From contig JAXGGA010001623.1 of the NCBI GenBank assembly GCA_038373865.1, positions 62,001-126,000 on the forward strand: DNA of 64,000 bases, given 5' to 3'. The notes beneath the pieces were generated by a model, which did no database searches, had not been told where the DNA came from, and worked only from the letters and a program-made list of their open reading frames with translations. Both the position numbers and the translations under genes were made by a program. Below, piece by piece: positions 34,121 to 46,928 of this stretch. This DNA comes from Uloborus plumipes. Its lineage: Eukaryota > Arthropoda > Arachnida > Araneae > Uloboridae. How positions within the stretch are numbered: the stretch's first letter is position 1; the number at the start of each line of letters is the position of its first letter.

Positions 34121-36345
34121 TAGCATCATGCTGGAAATGTATTATTTCCAAATAAATATTATGGATTCATACTGTTGTGCTAGAAAAATGGTCCATGACC
34201 CGTTAAAACAAATTTGGGCAATATCCTTAGAAAATTTGTAGTTCAGATTTTTGTAATTCTCAATGTGTATAAACATGTTGTTTATAATTTTTTAAGAATA
34301 ATTTGCTGATTTCTTCATGCTTCTTAATTCCGTTTTGAATAAAGGATGAATAACGCTGATATATAATTCTTTCAAAAACATTTTTTTGAACACAAGTTGC
34401 AGAACATGCCATTTAATATTAATAAGAAATTTTACATCATACAAACTCCAAAACTTTTTCTTCATAAAAGAGTATGAGAGAGAGAAAATGAAAAAAAAAT
34501 AATGGAAGAAAAAAAATACTAGTGAAGACAAAAAAGATAAGGAATAAATAGTGTGTCCAGAAGCTATGAACTTTCTTAAAAAAAGCATTTTATACTAAGA
34601 GAACAACGGAGTTGAAGCGGGCGATTATCTATCGATTAGTAGTAAAAAGATCTTATTAAGTGCTGGATAAAGAAGTGGGTCTCTTCTTTGCCGTTTTAAT
34701 CACGTTCCTTAGCTTAAGAAAACTTTCCGTTAAACCTAATTTAATGTACAGTTTGGGTTTTACTTCGCCGAAAACTTATTTTTAAATGGAATATTTTCGA
34801 GACTTCTTTTGCTTGAAACCCGGATTGTGTTTCGTCTGTACAATTAATTTTTCTTTTTAGGAAGAATTTAATTCTTTTCAAAGGAAAAAATTCGAGAATT
34901 ATTTCTTGAAATAAGAAGTGGCATAAAAATAAAACACAAAATTTTGGGAATGATTAAAAAATAAGCTGATTAACTTTTACAGAAATCAGTTTTGTAAAAT
35001 AGTTTAATATCAAAGGATGAAATGCCAGAACTTTAATTAGTGAAAGTTAAAATAAATAATTGATAAGAATCAGATTTTTTTAAAGAACGAAAGAAAGAGA
35101 GAGAGAGAAAAGGTATAAAAAAGGGAAAGAAACTAAGTTTTACAACATTTACAGACTTTTTATTGAAATGAAAAACTCTTTGAAAATAGAAAAGTATCTA
35201 AACATTATAGTATAATAATAATAATAAAGATAATAATAATCATTTGACAAACACACTTTTGATACTTTTTAAAAAGTTCAAATATATTTGTAAATTTAAA
35301 GTATGAATGTCATCAGGACATTTTATCGAATAAACAATAAAAACATTCTCACAAACCAATAGTCTAGAAACAAAAAATTTTAAAAACAACTTCAAAGATT
35401 AAAAAAATATAAATAACTTTAAAGAAAAAATGTTTTGCATTACAGCACCGAAAAGGAGAAAGCATGTCTCACTTTGAAAACATACAATAGTCATTATTTA
35501 AAATGTCAAATATATGGGAAATACAACAGAACACAACAACCTTGACACAACAGAAGACAGAAAAACATAGTCAAGAACAATAAGCAAATATTGCGTTTAA
35601 TGTGTGATTTTTAAAGATGCGCCTAGTTTCAAGTTGGTACTTTTTCCTGCACTATACATTAAACTTGAACTGTGTCAGGTATATTTAAAACAGGTTGCTA
35701 TAAAAGTTTTAATACTCCTCCTTGAGTGCTCCAGTCCCGTATTTTGCTGTAGTGTCGTTGTAATTGAATTACTGCTTCGATTGTAAGCGACATGGTTACA
35801 ATGGAGCAAAAGATGTTTTGCATTCTTAAAAAAATGCAACTTTTCTTGCAAAGTATCATAAAAGATGCTGTTTACGTACTATCTCCACCTACATACTTGA
35901 AATACCTACAAAACCGTGCCACAGCGGTGATGAACTCAGTGATTTCAGACATTCGTCATTGAGGTTGGGGTTAGTTTTGGACACTGTTCACTTTTTTATT
36001 CGTAGAGTAGTGCCAGCGTACGCTTGCCTGAGCTATGCACGTCAAAACACAGTATTACGAGAACTGTCCATTAACGACTGGACTGCATAATCGCAGCATG
36101 CTTAAAGGAAACTTGTAACTATTTTTTTGGCAGTGGCGGTTTCAAAGAGTTTAAAGAATGAATTAAGTTACTGGATCTGAACTCAATCCCGAAACTTAAC
36201 GGTTATGATTAGGTTAAGCCTTGTGGAAAAGTAATAACACTTTTGGCGGATTCGGAGGATATGAAGCTGAAATTTATATAAATTAACGAAAATATTACAA
36301 TGTTAAGAGTAAAAATCAATGGAATACCTTTTCATTCCGGCATCT
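34121..36345. other. AT-rich DNA without recognisable gene
   Basis: Only short open frames (60 codons or fewer after 34588) and simple repeats, such as (TAA)n at 35211-35242 and GA-rich sequence at 35095-35110, are present. A 98-codon minus frame at 34292-34588 is Phe/Leu/Ser-rich as expected from AT-rich DNA; it is unrecognised. Confidence 0.45.
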
Positions 36346-36349
36346 TTAA

Positions 36350-36568
36350 CCCTACACTGCATGATTTTTTGTTCTTTGAAAGACATATGTATGATTTTTA
36401 ATGTCATAAGAAAACATTGCAACACATTTAAATAATTTTTTTGAGGATCGATGGTTATATTTACTTTAAAGATACCTAATACTTGATTTTTACACTTGAG
36501 TTGCCTTATGAATGGTCATAAGGAAAAATATTCCATGTAGCCCATTGGCAACGCTATGCAGTGTAGGG
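36350..36568. mobile_element. piggyBac-like MITE with 13-bp TIR
   Basis: TTAA (36346-36349 and 36569-36572) flanks CCCTACACTGCAT and its exact reverse complement ATGCAGTGTAGGG, bounding 219 bp of non-coding DNA. TTAA target and CCCT ends are piggyBac hallmarks. Confidence 0.85.
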
Positions 36569-36621
36569 TTAAGAAACATTTTGAATCTTAAAGTTTACAA
36601 ATACCTTTGTGCTATTGATGC

Positions 36622-36715
36622 AGAGAAAATTACAACGTTGAGAAGGCATAAATAAGCAGGGATACTGCAGTATCCCTGCTTATTTATGCCTTCTCATAAA
36701 GTTGTAATTTTCTCT
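36622..36715. repeat. Near-perfect 94-bp hairpin
   Basis: Two arms of about 46 bp meet without a loop at CTG|CAG (36667/36668). The inner 30 bp of each arm pair perfectly; the outer part has a small mismatch zone. It could be a tiny MITE or a miRNA-like hairpin. No target duplication is evident. Confidence 0.85.
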
Positions 36716-37281
36716 ACATTTTGAATCTTGCCAGATTTTAGTAACCAACAGCGAATCTGGCAATCAAGCTTAACCTACATCAACTGAGTAGTTAACACTT
36801 ACTTGAAAACAATTAAAATATAAACAATGACGTTGAAAAAATGCACTAGTTTTTTTATACAATAAGACCTGGGTTTTTTTAGCAAACTAGTGCCTTGTTA
36901 TTGTTATTTTGCTTTTTATTTTTTTAATTCAATAAAGTCTTGTTTTGCTTCGATTTTTTTTTCTTTTTTGAGCAATCAATATTGTTTAGTAATTTAAATT
37001 TGCCGTGACTTGACTTTAGTTTACTTCGGTTTGTGATCGCTAGATCTTTCTCTTTTGTTTGATGATTAACATGAATAAAAAATCTGAAAATATACTCTGA
37101 AATGAATTCAGTGTTATAACTTCTTTGAGCATGGAGTAATCAACTACAGAATATATTACAACGTTTCGAAAAATAATAATTGATAATGCTTCTAAACTAC
37201 AATTCTAAATTTCAAAAATATTAATTAAAAAAATACATTTTCATCATCTCTATTTTTCTTCATTTTCTTTTATTTATCTTT
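36716..37281. other. AT-rich DNA without recognisable gene
   Basis: Nothing supported was found. Confidence 0.45.
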
Positions 37282-37897
37282 AGGGTCATTCCATAGAAAT
37301 GTCTACCTCAGCAAAAGAAAAAAGAAAAACCAAAGTGAAAAAAACTATCAAAAAATGAATAAATAAATAAATAAATAAATAACAATCATACAACATAAGA
37401 AGTTTTAAAAAATGGAAAAAGTATTTTAATTATTACTGAGATTAGCCATAATAAATATTTTGTAGTGTGTTTACTGCTTGTTTTTCGATGGTTACGTTAG
37501 TCACATTCCATCTTGAGTAAAAGTGACACTTAAGACTAAAAAAAGTTAAGATTTAATAAATGTGTTTTATTTTTTTAAAAGTTAACTTTACACATTTTTC
37601 AAATATATCATTCAATTTTTCACACTTGCTTAACTTTGAGAAATTTTTGCCTCACAACATGAGCATTCATTTTCAGGGTTGCAAAAATGTTACGTTAGTC
37701 ACGCTGCTATTTTGGTTGAGAAAATGTCTACTGTCAGTAATTTTTTTTTAATTCTTAGCAGAAATGATACATAGATACCATGTACATTGTAAATCCAACA
37801 GCAATAACTAAAAAATATTTTTTAGCCTTTAAGTTACAAGTAAAAACAGTTACAAAATCAGCTCTGAATGTTACGTTAGTCACTATGGAATGACCCT
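37282..37897. mobile_element. hAT-like MITE, TIR AGGGTCATTCCATAG
   Basis: A 616-bp element has 15-bp perfect TIRs. It is flanked by TTATCTTT and TTATATTT, an 8-bp duplication with one mismatch. The phrase TTACGTTAGTCAC occurs three times inside (about 37494, 37691, 37871), the last leading straight into the right TIR; these may be subterminal transposase sites. The 63-codon frame at 37560-37751 is not transposase-like. Confidence 0.85.
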
Positions 37898-37905
37898 TTA
37901 TATTT

Positions 37906-40900
37906 TAGATTTCAATTGGTTCATCTGCAATTCTGTCACTGGAATATGAAAATTTTGCTAATTTTCCAGATTCTGTAGTACCCCCTCCATTAATGTGCTA
38001 CATTAGACATAGTATGCAAAAAAATAATTAATTTAGTCTTGACATTAGAATCATTATATGACCAGAATTCGGGATTTCCGACTTTGGCCCAGCTGGGAAA
38101 TGGTCATTTAATTATCCACTCTGCGCATTAACGTTTGGCGATAATAAACACAGAATACTAATGAGAAACTAACTCTTTCCGCAGCGTGAATACTTTAGAA
38201 GTAGAAGATATAATGAAAGTGAAGAAGAATGGGAAAAGTTAATTTCTTTATTGGCAAAGAAATCATTTTCTGTCACGAAATGTTTCAACTCCTTACTTAC
38301 ATTCTTTCAACATTCCTGCATAGTTCGCATAGGAGTCATCAGTTATGAGAGGCTTGTGGTAATTTTTACCATCAGTAAGTTATTCGTGGCATGCAGTCAT
38401 ATATTGAGAATAATGTATCTTTATGAAGGCCTGTGAATATTTCATTCTAAGCTTTTGCGATATTAATATCATTTTGAGGAGTATAAATGCAAATTTTCAA
38501 ATAAGATTAGAAAATAGATTCTATTTATTTTGGGTGTTATCACGGTGAAAGATATTTTTAATGCTTTTAAAAATATATTTACGCATTGAAAATCGGGAGC
38601 GAAAAAAAAAGTTCAAAACAAAAAATATGTAGATAAATAAAAACAATTGAGAATTTTAAGATATTGCATTTAAAGTTTTTTTTTTTTAATTTTTTAAACT
38701 AGTAAAAAATGTCTAACAATATAACTGTTTAAAAGTCAACTCGTACACATTTCTTTGGTCCCTTTTGTTTACCGTTTCACTCATTTCCTCTCATTTTTTC
38801 TTTTTCATCTTGTTATAGAATTGATAATTGACATATTGAATAGAATTGACATTTTTTACGTCTTAGAAGAAGTCTGAGCTATATTTCTCTTCTAGGGTAA
38901 TACTCTTCACTTCCAATATAGTTTCTTTAATAACTATTGTTTTTCTGCCAGCTTAAACAACATGCACTGAATAGATTTTGCAATCAGTTATTTATTTATT
39001 TTTTTAAGTTTTCATTATTCCTATATTATTTCAAGCAAACGTTTGCTTAAAAACATACCGACGCAAGTAACTGATATACACTTGAAATGATAAAGCGGAA
39101 GTTGAAAACTTGTGAACCTAATTTTAAAACTGTCTTACGGATGAGGTTTCATGTAATAAGAAAAAAAATGTCTACAAGCATATTTTGCTTGTAGTGTACA
39201 TCCTGGTTATGACATCTCGAGATTGCAAATTCTTCGTTATTACAGACTCATCAATCTCGAATAGACTACAACCAAGCTTGGGGGAAGATGTCCACTCATC
39301 GAAACTGAAATTTAATAACTTACAAATGGACAATTTCATTTTAATTGATTTTTCATATGTAGCACAAAACACCTTACTAAGATCTGTTGGATTCTTGTTT
39401 CATTCCATAAACTTTATGAAGAACATACTCTCTGCTGCTACGTAATGCAGTTACTTCAGCTTCCACGAACATTATTTAAGGAATACTTTTTGACTAAGTA
39501 ACAACCATATCTTATGGTATACGTTCGATACTATGCAAAAGGAAGTGCTTTAATATTGTTAACGGAAATCCTCAAAATTTAACTGGATTGCGTAGATCTA
39601 GAGTCCATGTTCTTAGTTTAATACAATGTAAGAAGAATATTGAGTCTTCGAAGTCTTTGCAGGGTGTTTTGTCTGATATCATGGAACTTTCCAGCTAAAT
39701 CAATATTTAGTTTTTCAATCTTTATAAGTGGTGGTTAAAAAATACTTTTGTTTCGCTATCGTCCATCTTATTCGTATATCCCCACTTCTAATGTATTGAA
39801 GTGTAAGGTTTTTCATGTGATGGCAGCAGACATCAAAAGCTCATTATGCCAAATTAATCATTAGTACGCATACTACACAGATCGCTGCAGCTTTGCTTTC
39901 CACTAACATATATGAAAACATATTCTTTATGAAATGATATGTTTTTGTTCCTTAAATATGTTTTTATAAATAGTCTAAAGATAAAAACTAGTCTTATTTC
40001 TTGAGTAAAATTATAAAAAAAAAAAAACCTTTCAAACTACGTTTTTCTCTTTTTAATTGCAATATGAAGCTTAATTTAAGAATATTTAATAAGCTTTGTG
40101 TAATTTTGCAGTGGAACAACCCTCACGAGGTAAAAAACGAATGAAACCTACATTTTTCACTTCCTTTTAATGAAATTAAACAGATACCAGAACGTAATAT
40201 CAATGCAGAGAAAGAAAGATTTTGTGACATCTAATTACGAAAATTTTTAATGCGCATCAGAGTTTTTCTGATTTTAATAATCTGATTTAATGAAGTGCTT
40301 TTGAAATAGATAGGTAAACATAAGAAGGGTATAAAAGAGGAACAATATTTCAGGGGATCTCTAGGTCATTAAAAAACTAACAACGGTAAGAAAAGGTTGT
40401 TTTGTATGTCTTTTTGACTACACAAACTCTTCATAGTCAGAAAAATATTGTCGTTTCTTTTATAAAAAAAAGTCGAGTAAAAAATATGTATATTTATTGG
40501 TTGAAAGTACATCGCTTTCATATAAAAAGAAGTATAAATTATGCATTATGAAAATAATATGAAATTCCATTTTTTCAATCTGTTACACGTATTATATGAA
40601 TATTTCTTATCTGTCTCCCACTTTTAATAAGAAAACTCACAATCAACAATTCAAACTTAAGGCAAACGACGAAAGAAAAAGAAAACTACTATCTGAATGA
40701 CAGTAAAAATGCCAAAAATTTTAAATCTCAAATTAAAATAGGTGTAAGAATATAAACGCAGTAACAACAATTTAGCAATAAAATACGCCCATTTAATTTA
40801 TTAACTGAAAAAAAAATCTATTCCAAAATAAATAAAAAAAATTATTTAATAGTTTTTTTTTTTTTTTTTTTTATACTTCTTGAACAAGTAAAAAATCAAT

Positions 40901-41063
40901 GCTAACGCCATTTGTCATAAGGAATGAGCAAAAATTCGTTTATAACAGTAAACATTTGAATATAAAATAACTTTTTTGCGACTCCTTTACTTAGTGCAAC
41001 CCTTAATTCTTTACTTTGCATAACTCGCTGACGCATTAGCCATAAAGCTGTGAATAAATTCCC
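37906..41063. other. AT-rich DNA without recognisable gene
   Basis: Simple A/T runs (for example 40848-40872) and an 86-codon frame at 39185-39445 of no recognisable family are present. I see no TIR pair or exon signal. Confidence 0.45.
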
Positions 41064-41434
41064 TAAGCAAGGACTAAGGCAGGAACATGCAATACACCGA
41101 CAACTCGGCTATTTCGATCCATGGACTGCAATTTCGTGCTTATTATGCAGTCATCAGCATGGAATACGAAAGTAGCCGAGTTGGAGGCAAAAATCCTCTT
41201 ATAAAGCAAAGAGAGCCAAAAAAAAAAAAAAACTGGTCGCAAATGGGAAATTAGAATACCAGCGAGCGATCGCACTTGGTACGGTACAACTCGTAAATTT
41301 TAAGGCAGAGCTCAAGTATAAACAGTGAATAACCGCCCCTAGGCAAAGGCTAAGGCAGGAACACGCAAAACACCGAAACTGCACGAAACTGCAGTCCATG
41401 GATCAAAATAGCCGAGTTGGCGGTGTATTGCATG
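41064..41434. repeat. Snapback repeat with direct and inverted arms
   Basis: The segment at 41086-41139 (CAATACACCGACAACTCGGC and onward) is repeated inverted at about 41382-41434. The flanking phrase CTAAGGCAGGAACA(T/C)GCAA is repeated directly at 41073 and 41349. The arms are about 53 bp with few mismatches. The structure fits a small non-autonomous element; no class is assigned. Confidence 0.75.
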
Positions 41435-42231
41435 CATTAGCCAGTTCAATCAATAAACTATTTACCAATTTCGTTGTTCAGAAGATTTTTCATACAATTA
41501 TTATCGCATACAAAGACGCATCTATCAGCACATATTACTCCTTAAAATGAAAGCAGTCAGTAGCAAAGGAATGAAAGTGCCAAAATCAAAATTTTTGATA
41601 CAATCAGTACAAAAGGCAGGGGAACCTCTCTTCTGCTTTGGGGGCAAGAGATAGTACTAGTAGCCTTAGTTTTAATAGCTATAGAGCATAATTTCGAAAA
41701 ACACTTCACTGAAAGACCACCGAAAAACCGAATTTTTAGCAAGTTTTACTCAAAACGTTAAAACGTCTATTAACATCACTTTGCTTCTCATTTCATTGCT
41801 TATTTTCTGATGAATCTAAAACAAATCTGCCTGTAATATCAAATTAGAGTAAGTTCAAGTTTCCGCGAAAATATTGTGAGAGGATTAAAGTTTAGGTCTT
41901 CTCTTCTCCCCCCCCCCCCCTCTTTTTCACCTTAAACTTGTCAACACCGAAACAAATGGTGCTCTAATGAAAAGAGAAATCTTAGACTCTCTGAGGTGAC
42001 TTCATAAAAATGTTTGACATAATTTTCTGAGAAGTTAGTATAGGGTACGGTAAACAAACGAACCGACGGACTGACTGGACTTTTCTGTTAATGACTTTTG
42101 CTTCTTTCTTTTCTTTCTTATTTACTTTCTTTTTGAACAAACATTTCAAGCTGTTATTTACTGAATAAAGTATTTCCTTTTTTTAATACGCTTTTATGAG
42201 TTTAACATGAGGGTTGTTTGTTAGTATGTAT
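41435..42231. other. AT-rich DNA without recognisable gene
   Basis: It contains a C11 run near 41911 and nothing else I can name. Confidence 0.45.
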
Positions 42232-42490
42232 GTATGTAACTCTGAATAAAAGATAAAATTCACGTTCTTTACTAATATAAAAGTAATATATTCAATATTA
42301 TTATTGATGCTAAAGGCTAAACTATATTACAAGTTGATGTATTATAAGTGTTTCAGCTGTTTGTATGTAACTCTGAATAAAAGATCAAATTCACTTTCTT
42401 TGCAAATATAAAAGTAGGATATTTAATACTATTATTAATACTAAAGGCTAAACTATATTACATGTTAATGTATTATAAGTGTATGTAAAC
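42232..42490 (+). repeat. 131-bp tandem duplication
   Basis: GTATGTAACTCTGAATAAAA at 42232 recurs at 42363. The following 110 bp repeat with about 10% difference, ending in ATGTATTATAAGTGT in both copies. Confidence 0.85.
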
Positions 42491-43676
42491 TCTTAAGCGG
42501 ATATTTAATAGTTTGGAAAATCAGCGGGAGATTCTCTCTTTGTTTGATTAACTCTAAAAGCTTATTTTTTAGTTTTTTAAAACGATAATTTAATTATTTT
42601 ATCGGTCAATTTTACAAGCAGATGTTGACAAATTTAACGCAACACTAATACAAAAGTTGTTTTGAAAGCTGCGGCACAAAACTTTATTTCTCAAGTGTTT
42701 CTTTAAAGAAACCTACAAAATATCTTTTCTTGAAATGCATCATTTATTATAAACTGAGCTGCGTCCACTACAGGCTTAGCGCAGCATCATAAGATCTATG
42801 CTTTAACACAAGGGGAAATCTTGACGTTAAGAACATTAATATTCCTGCAGTGGGCTCGGCAAAGGCACTGGAGACAAGCCAAAAAGCTGGATTAATCATT
42901 TTTTATCCAGTTCTTAGGCTATCTTTTGTGTGGTAGAGGAAATCAGCAGCTTTTTTCGTTGTTTCATATAAAAAACATAAATAACACAATGGAAAGAGTA
43001 AAAATAAAATCATTATTTTTTTCCATTACATGCTTGCAAGAACCTTTTGGCCGAGGAATGTATTAACTCTATTCAAGTATGTGCAAACTTGTGAAATATA
43101 CTTTTGTTTAAGACAAAAAACTTTTCAAAATGCTCCTGAACAAAAATTATTTTACTCAAATATCAGTGAACTAACGAATGAGTACACATACTGTATGCGC
43201 TCTTTTATACTTCATAAATAACACAAAGTTCTTTCAGTGTGTGCTTGTCAGTCACTTCCTAGTAAAATTAAAAATACCACAGATATGAAATTTAAGTTAC
43301 AGGTTTAACAGGCATCTTTTAATATACCTAAAAAGCATAAAGTTTAAACTTTTTTTCGTTCTTAAAATTCACAAAAAAATTATACATTTAAATAAAAACT
43401 CGGCTTATTTTTTTTTCTCATTGTATAGGATCAGTTGCAGTAAAAGGAAACAGAATTTAAATACTAAATTCAGATCTTTCTCCTTGTTTTGGATAGATTG
43501 ATAGATACATATTTGTGCAATACAAGACTACACTTTCTGAAAGTAACTGAATATATAAAAAGTTTGTCTTTATGAATTTTTAACTAGTCAAATCATGTTT
43601 CCTTGAATCTGGTGTGATAACTTTTACCGCAGAGACATGGGGTAAATCTAAACAGCCCATTTACTTCCCCATGAAG
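42491..43676. other. AT-rich DNA without recognisable gene
   Basis: A 63-codon frame at 43030-43221 is unrecognised; nothing else is supported. Confidence 0.45.
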
Positions 43677-43680
43677 TTAA

Positions 43681-44190
43681 CCATCAATGCCTAGCGTCCG
43701 TTTTTAAGGACGGTCCAAAAAGTGTGTCTGAATTTTCTAAAAATGAACATCTCAACCAAATAATAGTGTTCAATTATTGCTTTGGTATTGTTTCAATTCA
43801 TTTTTAACAGATTGCAGCACATAACCATCGTAAACTGTGTTCTATAACCGTTTTATTATGATCTTTATTAAGAATTACATCGTTTGCAATCTCAAGATCA
43901 AAAAGCTAAGTTTTTAACATTAGTCCTAGCTTCCCAGTTTATGTTAATTGCTGCTTTTATTTCTTCTTACAAAATGTCTTTTTAAATATTATATCGCAGA
44001 CAGAAAAAAAAATTAGCAAAAAAAGTATATACCCTCTGGGGCCTAGCGTCCCTTTCTAGGTACGATTTTTCTTTTATTGAAAAAAATATTTTTTGCGTGA
44101 TATTTTTTAAATTATATTTCCTGCCCATTAGGCACTATTTGTAACCAGCATACAATTATCTTTGGGGGAAAAATGTCAGGCCTTAATGGG
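43681..44190. mobile_element. piggyBac-like MITE, family with 58482 copy
   Basis: TTAA flanks both sides (43677-43680 and 44191-44194). Ends CCATCAATGCCTAGCGTCC and GGCCTTAATGGG form an imperfect TIR. The 510-bp interior matches the element at 58482-58995 over its whole length (for example AAATAATAGTGTTCAATTA and AACCATCGTAAACTGTGTTC-like words). It is non-coding. Confidence 0.8.
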
Positions 44191-44204
44191 TTAATGTAGG
44201 TAGA

Positions 44205-44740
44205 TAGGCCCTGTATACAGTCTGCGAAGAAGCTTAAAAAGTTCTGCATCAATTCAGTGGACTGCAGATCACATACAGGCCGTTGAATTCTCCTGCATTA
44301 ATCTGAAACAGTTTAAAGATAATAACTATAAAAAAATAACAATTATGTGCTGAATTTACGCATAAAATACACACAGATAGACCCTGTAAACACATACTAT
44401 TTGCAAAGAAACTTAAATAATTCTGCGTCAACTCAATCTGTGACCCGGCATCGCATGCAAGCCATTAAATTCCCCAAATGTAATGTGAATCCATTTAAAG
44501 ATAATAATTATATATTTAAAAAATATTATACGATGAATTCACGCAAAACACAAACAAATAAGCCCTGTACACAGTTCGTGAACAAGCTTAAAAAGTTCTG
44601 CGTCAACTCAATCTGTGGCCTACAGATCGCGTGCAAGCCGTTGAATCCTCCAAAAGTAATCTGAAATTATTTGAAGTTTACACAATTATTTAAAAAAAAA
44701 ATTAATTACATGCTGAATTTACGCCAAATACAAACAAAAA
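44205..44740 (+). repeat. Three-copy tandem repeat, about 177 bp
   Basis: Units starting at about 44209, 44386 and 44563 share ACCCTGTA.ACA, then AGCTTAAAAAGTTCTGC, CAACTCAATCTGTG and GCATGCAAGCCGTTGAAT. Identity is about 75-80%. The unit is close to nucleosome repeat length, like many satellites, but only three copies are here. Confidence 0.82.
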
Positions 44741-44910
44741 CATAATTTACATGAAAGATACAGTATTTGTGGGTTGAACGGAAACACCTAAAGTGTACAC
44801 CAAAATTAGCTGGGAAGGAGGATTCAAGACTGAATGATTTTGAAAACCTTCCACATAACAAGTAAAACAAGTTAAAACTAGCTTCTTCACATTTTTAGAC
44901 CTACTGGAAG

Positions 44911-45080
44911 CAGGCCCGTAATTGGGGGGGGGGAGTCATTTGCCCCCCCCCCCTCCAACTTTGAGAAATCTATGTATTTACATATAAGTTGGCGTGGTTT
45001 TTGTTGCTTTCTGGTAAAATTGTATTGTGTTTTTTACCTTTTGCCCGCCTCCCCTGGAAAAACTTAAAATGAAGTCCCTG
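44911..45080. mobile_element. hAT MITE with perfect 8-bp target duplication
   Basis: A 170-bp element runs from CAGGCCCGTAATTG to AAGTCCCTG. It is flanked by ACTGGAAG at 44903-44910 and 45081-45088. CAGG ends and an eight-base duplication define hAT. G and C homopolymers of 8-9 bp sit in the left third. It is a relative of 29252-29395. Confidence 0.88.
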
Positions 45081-45088
45081 ACTGGAAG

Positions 45089-45841
45089 GTAAAAGTAAGA
45101 TCAGTAAGCTTTAGAAAGCGACTCTTTCTGAATGTCGTCTTCAAACGGTGATAACGATTATACAATTATTATGAGAGATTCTGAGAATTCCACGAATAAA
45201 GAAAAACGCGTAACTCTCAGAATCTCTTCTACATGCATAATACACTGCGTAACGAGAAGAAGCGGCTCAGAGTTAAATTAATCTCCCACTCTCCGCACTT
45301 TTTCCTGATTGTTGTCATAGTTACGGTGCTATGGACTTTTTCCCCCACTTAGTTTTTGCAACAATGGTTAAATTCAAACGCTTGAAATTGCTTTGTGCGT
45401 AAACTATTATTCTGTTGAAAAATCAGCGTTAATAAGGCACAACATTTTCTTAGAAATGTTTGCTGTATTAATGTATGACTAGATTTGCTAGAAAACGTTC
45501 GGAAATAGCTGAGACATGAGGACATAAATAAAGTGTAAGATTAATTCGGTAAACATAAAATGAATGAAATGCCTCAACAGCAATGCATAAAATAAAGAGT
45601 GGAACTGTTTCCTTTCGTACGGTTTCCATGGAGACGACGCCAAAATTCTGAACATAATACGCCTATTTTAAAGTAACCGAGTATAATTAGTGGGAAAATG
45701 CATATTAATTTTTAACTATATAGCTTTAAGTAATGCTAAAAGGTTTTTACCCTTTCTTTCCTTGTCATAAGATATTTAGTATATTATAAAGATATAGTGC
45801 AAAATTAAAGTAGCGCATTTTCTTTAAAACAATTTATTTTA
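45089..45841. other. Unannotated DNA with a short inverted repeat
   Basis: GAGATTCTGAGAATT at about 45174 is mirrored by AACTCTCAGAATCTC at about 45212, a hairpin of 15-bp arms. No gene is recognised. Confidence 0.45.
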
Positions 45842-46052
45842 TCTTAATATATCAAAATTACGTGTCCCTGTGTTTGTGGCCAATGGACTCCTCAGCTACT
45901 GAACCGATTTTAACCAAATTTTGCACGCAGTTTCAGTTTGATCCAACTTAAATGATAGGATAGTTTTTATCTCAATTTAGGACCGCAATATATTTTTTAT
46001 TGCAAATTATCTATTTAGCTACCAGCTTTTCTGTATTCTTGGCTTCTATAAG

Positions 46053-46173
46053 ATAAAATCTGCTGCTGGGTTGTCAGTTGCTTCGGAAGCAAAAAGCAAT
46101 AGTGGTAACGATCAAGGATGTCGAATCGGTTTCTGGCATATTCGTCCCGATTCTCTTAATTTAAATTGTTCGT
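46053..46173 (+). other. Possible captured exon fragment
   Basis: Immediately after the shared 5' segment, a pyrimidine-rich stretch ends in AG (46051-46052). An open segment of about 40 codons follows, including GNDQGCRIGFWHIRPDSLNL, and ends at a GTAAGT consensus donor (46174-46179). Its composition is less AT-rich than its surroundings. I do not recognise the peptide. It may be part of a host exon picked up by the Helitron, or chance. Confidence 0.3.
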
Positions 46174-46348
46174 GTAAGTATTATTAAATCAATGTTCGGA
46201 AAAGTATTATTTGCTTACTTCTCCTTTACTTGAATTCAATTTATTAAAGCAGTTTAGATACTTAACATGTGCTATTTTGTATGTTTTAAAAATATTTTTC
46301 AATCATGTTTAGGTACAAATATTTTTTTAGGAAAATTATTTTAGTGAA

Positions 46349-46928
46349 AAATATCATACCTTTTTCGAGATTTGAGTTATAAAATATTCATATTGTTTAG
46401 TGATTTTTATGTCAGGTGTATTTAGACGAAGAAAGGCTCACTGCATTATGTGATCTTTTACCTATGTATTATTTAAATTTCTAGTGATTTAGTTCAGAAT
46501 TGTATCTGCTAAGCGTATCCATCTGCAGCAATAAATTTGCAAATTATCGTTCAACAATACATCTGGTATTTACTATTCAAAAAACAAATTCTTAGGAGGG
46601 AAAATGTACTGTTTTATGGTGCGAAGATTAAAATTATTTCTATACACACAATTTTTACCGTCACATTGCTTTGTAATATAATTATACACCTCATAGTTTC
46701 CGATTCAAAATTCGACTGTTTCGTAAATATTGTACCTTTCCGGGTTTTTAAGTTATACAATATTAATTTTTTTGTGATTTTGTATTTCAATTGTGTTGTA
46801 ATAAAAAAAGGTTTTACTGTAATTTGTATACTTTTACCTGTGTAATATTAAAATTTAGAGTGATTTTGCTCAGAATTGTATTTTCTAAACGTACCTCTTT
46901 GCATTCATAAGTTTTCAAATTATTACTA
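46349..46928 (+). repeat. Diverged 376-bp tandem duplication
   Basis: About 46349-46545 and 46725-46928 align: ATA(C/T)CTTT, GTTATA.AATATT, GTGATTT, CTTTTACCT.TGTA, then AGTGATTT.G.TCAGAATTGTAT and CTAA.CGTA.C. Divergence is about 30%. The 102-codon open frame at 46537-46845 lies mostly between and within the copies and is very hydrophobic, probably by AT richness. Confidence 0.65.

Noticed and set aside
46537..46845. 102-codon hydrophobic protein
   Set aside because: It lies over a diverged tandem duplication in AT-rich Helitron sequence; hydrophobicity follows from composition.
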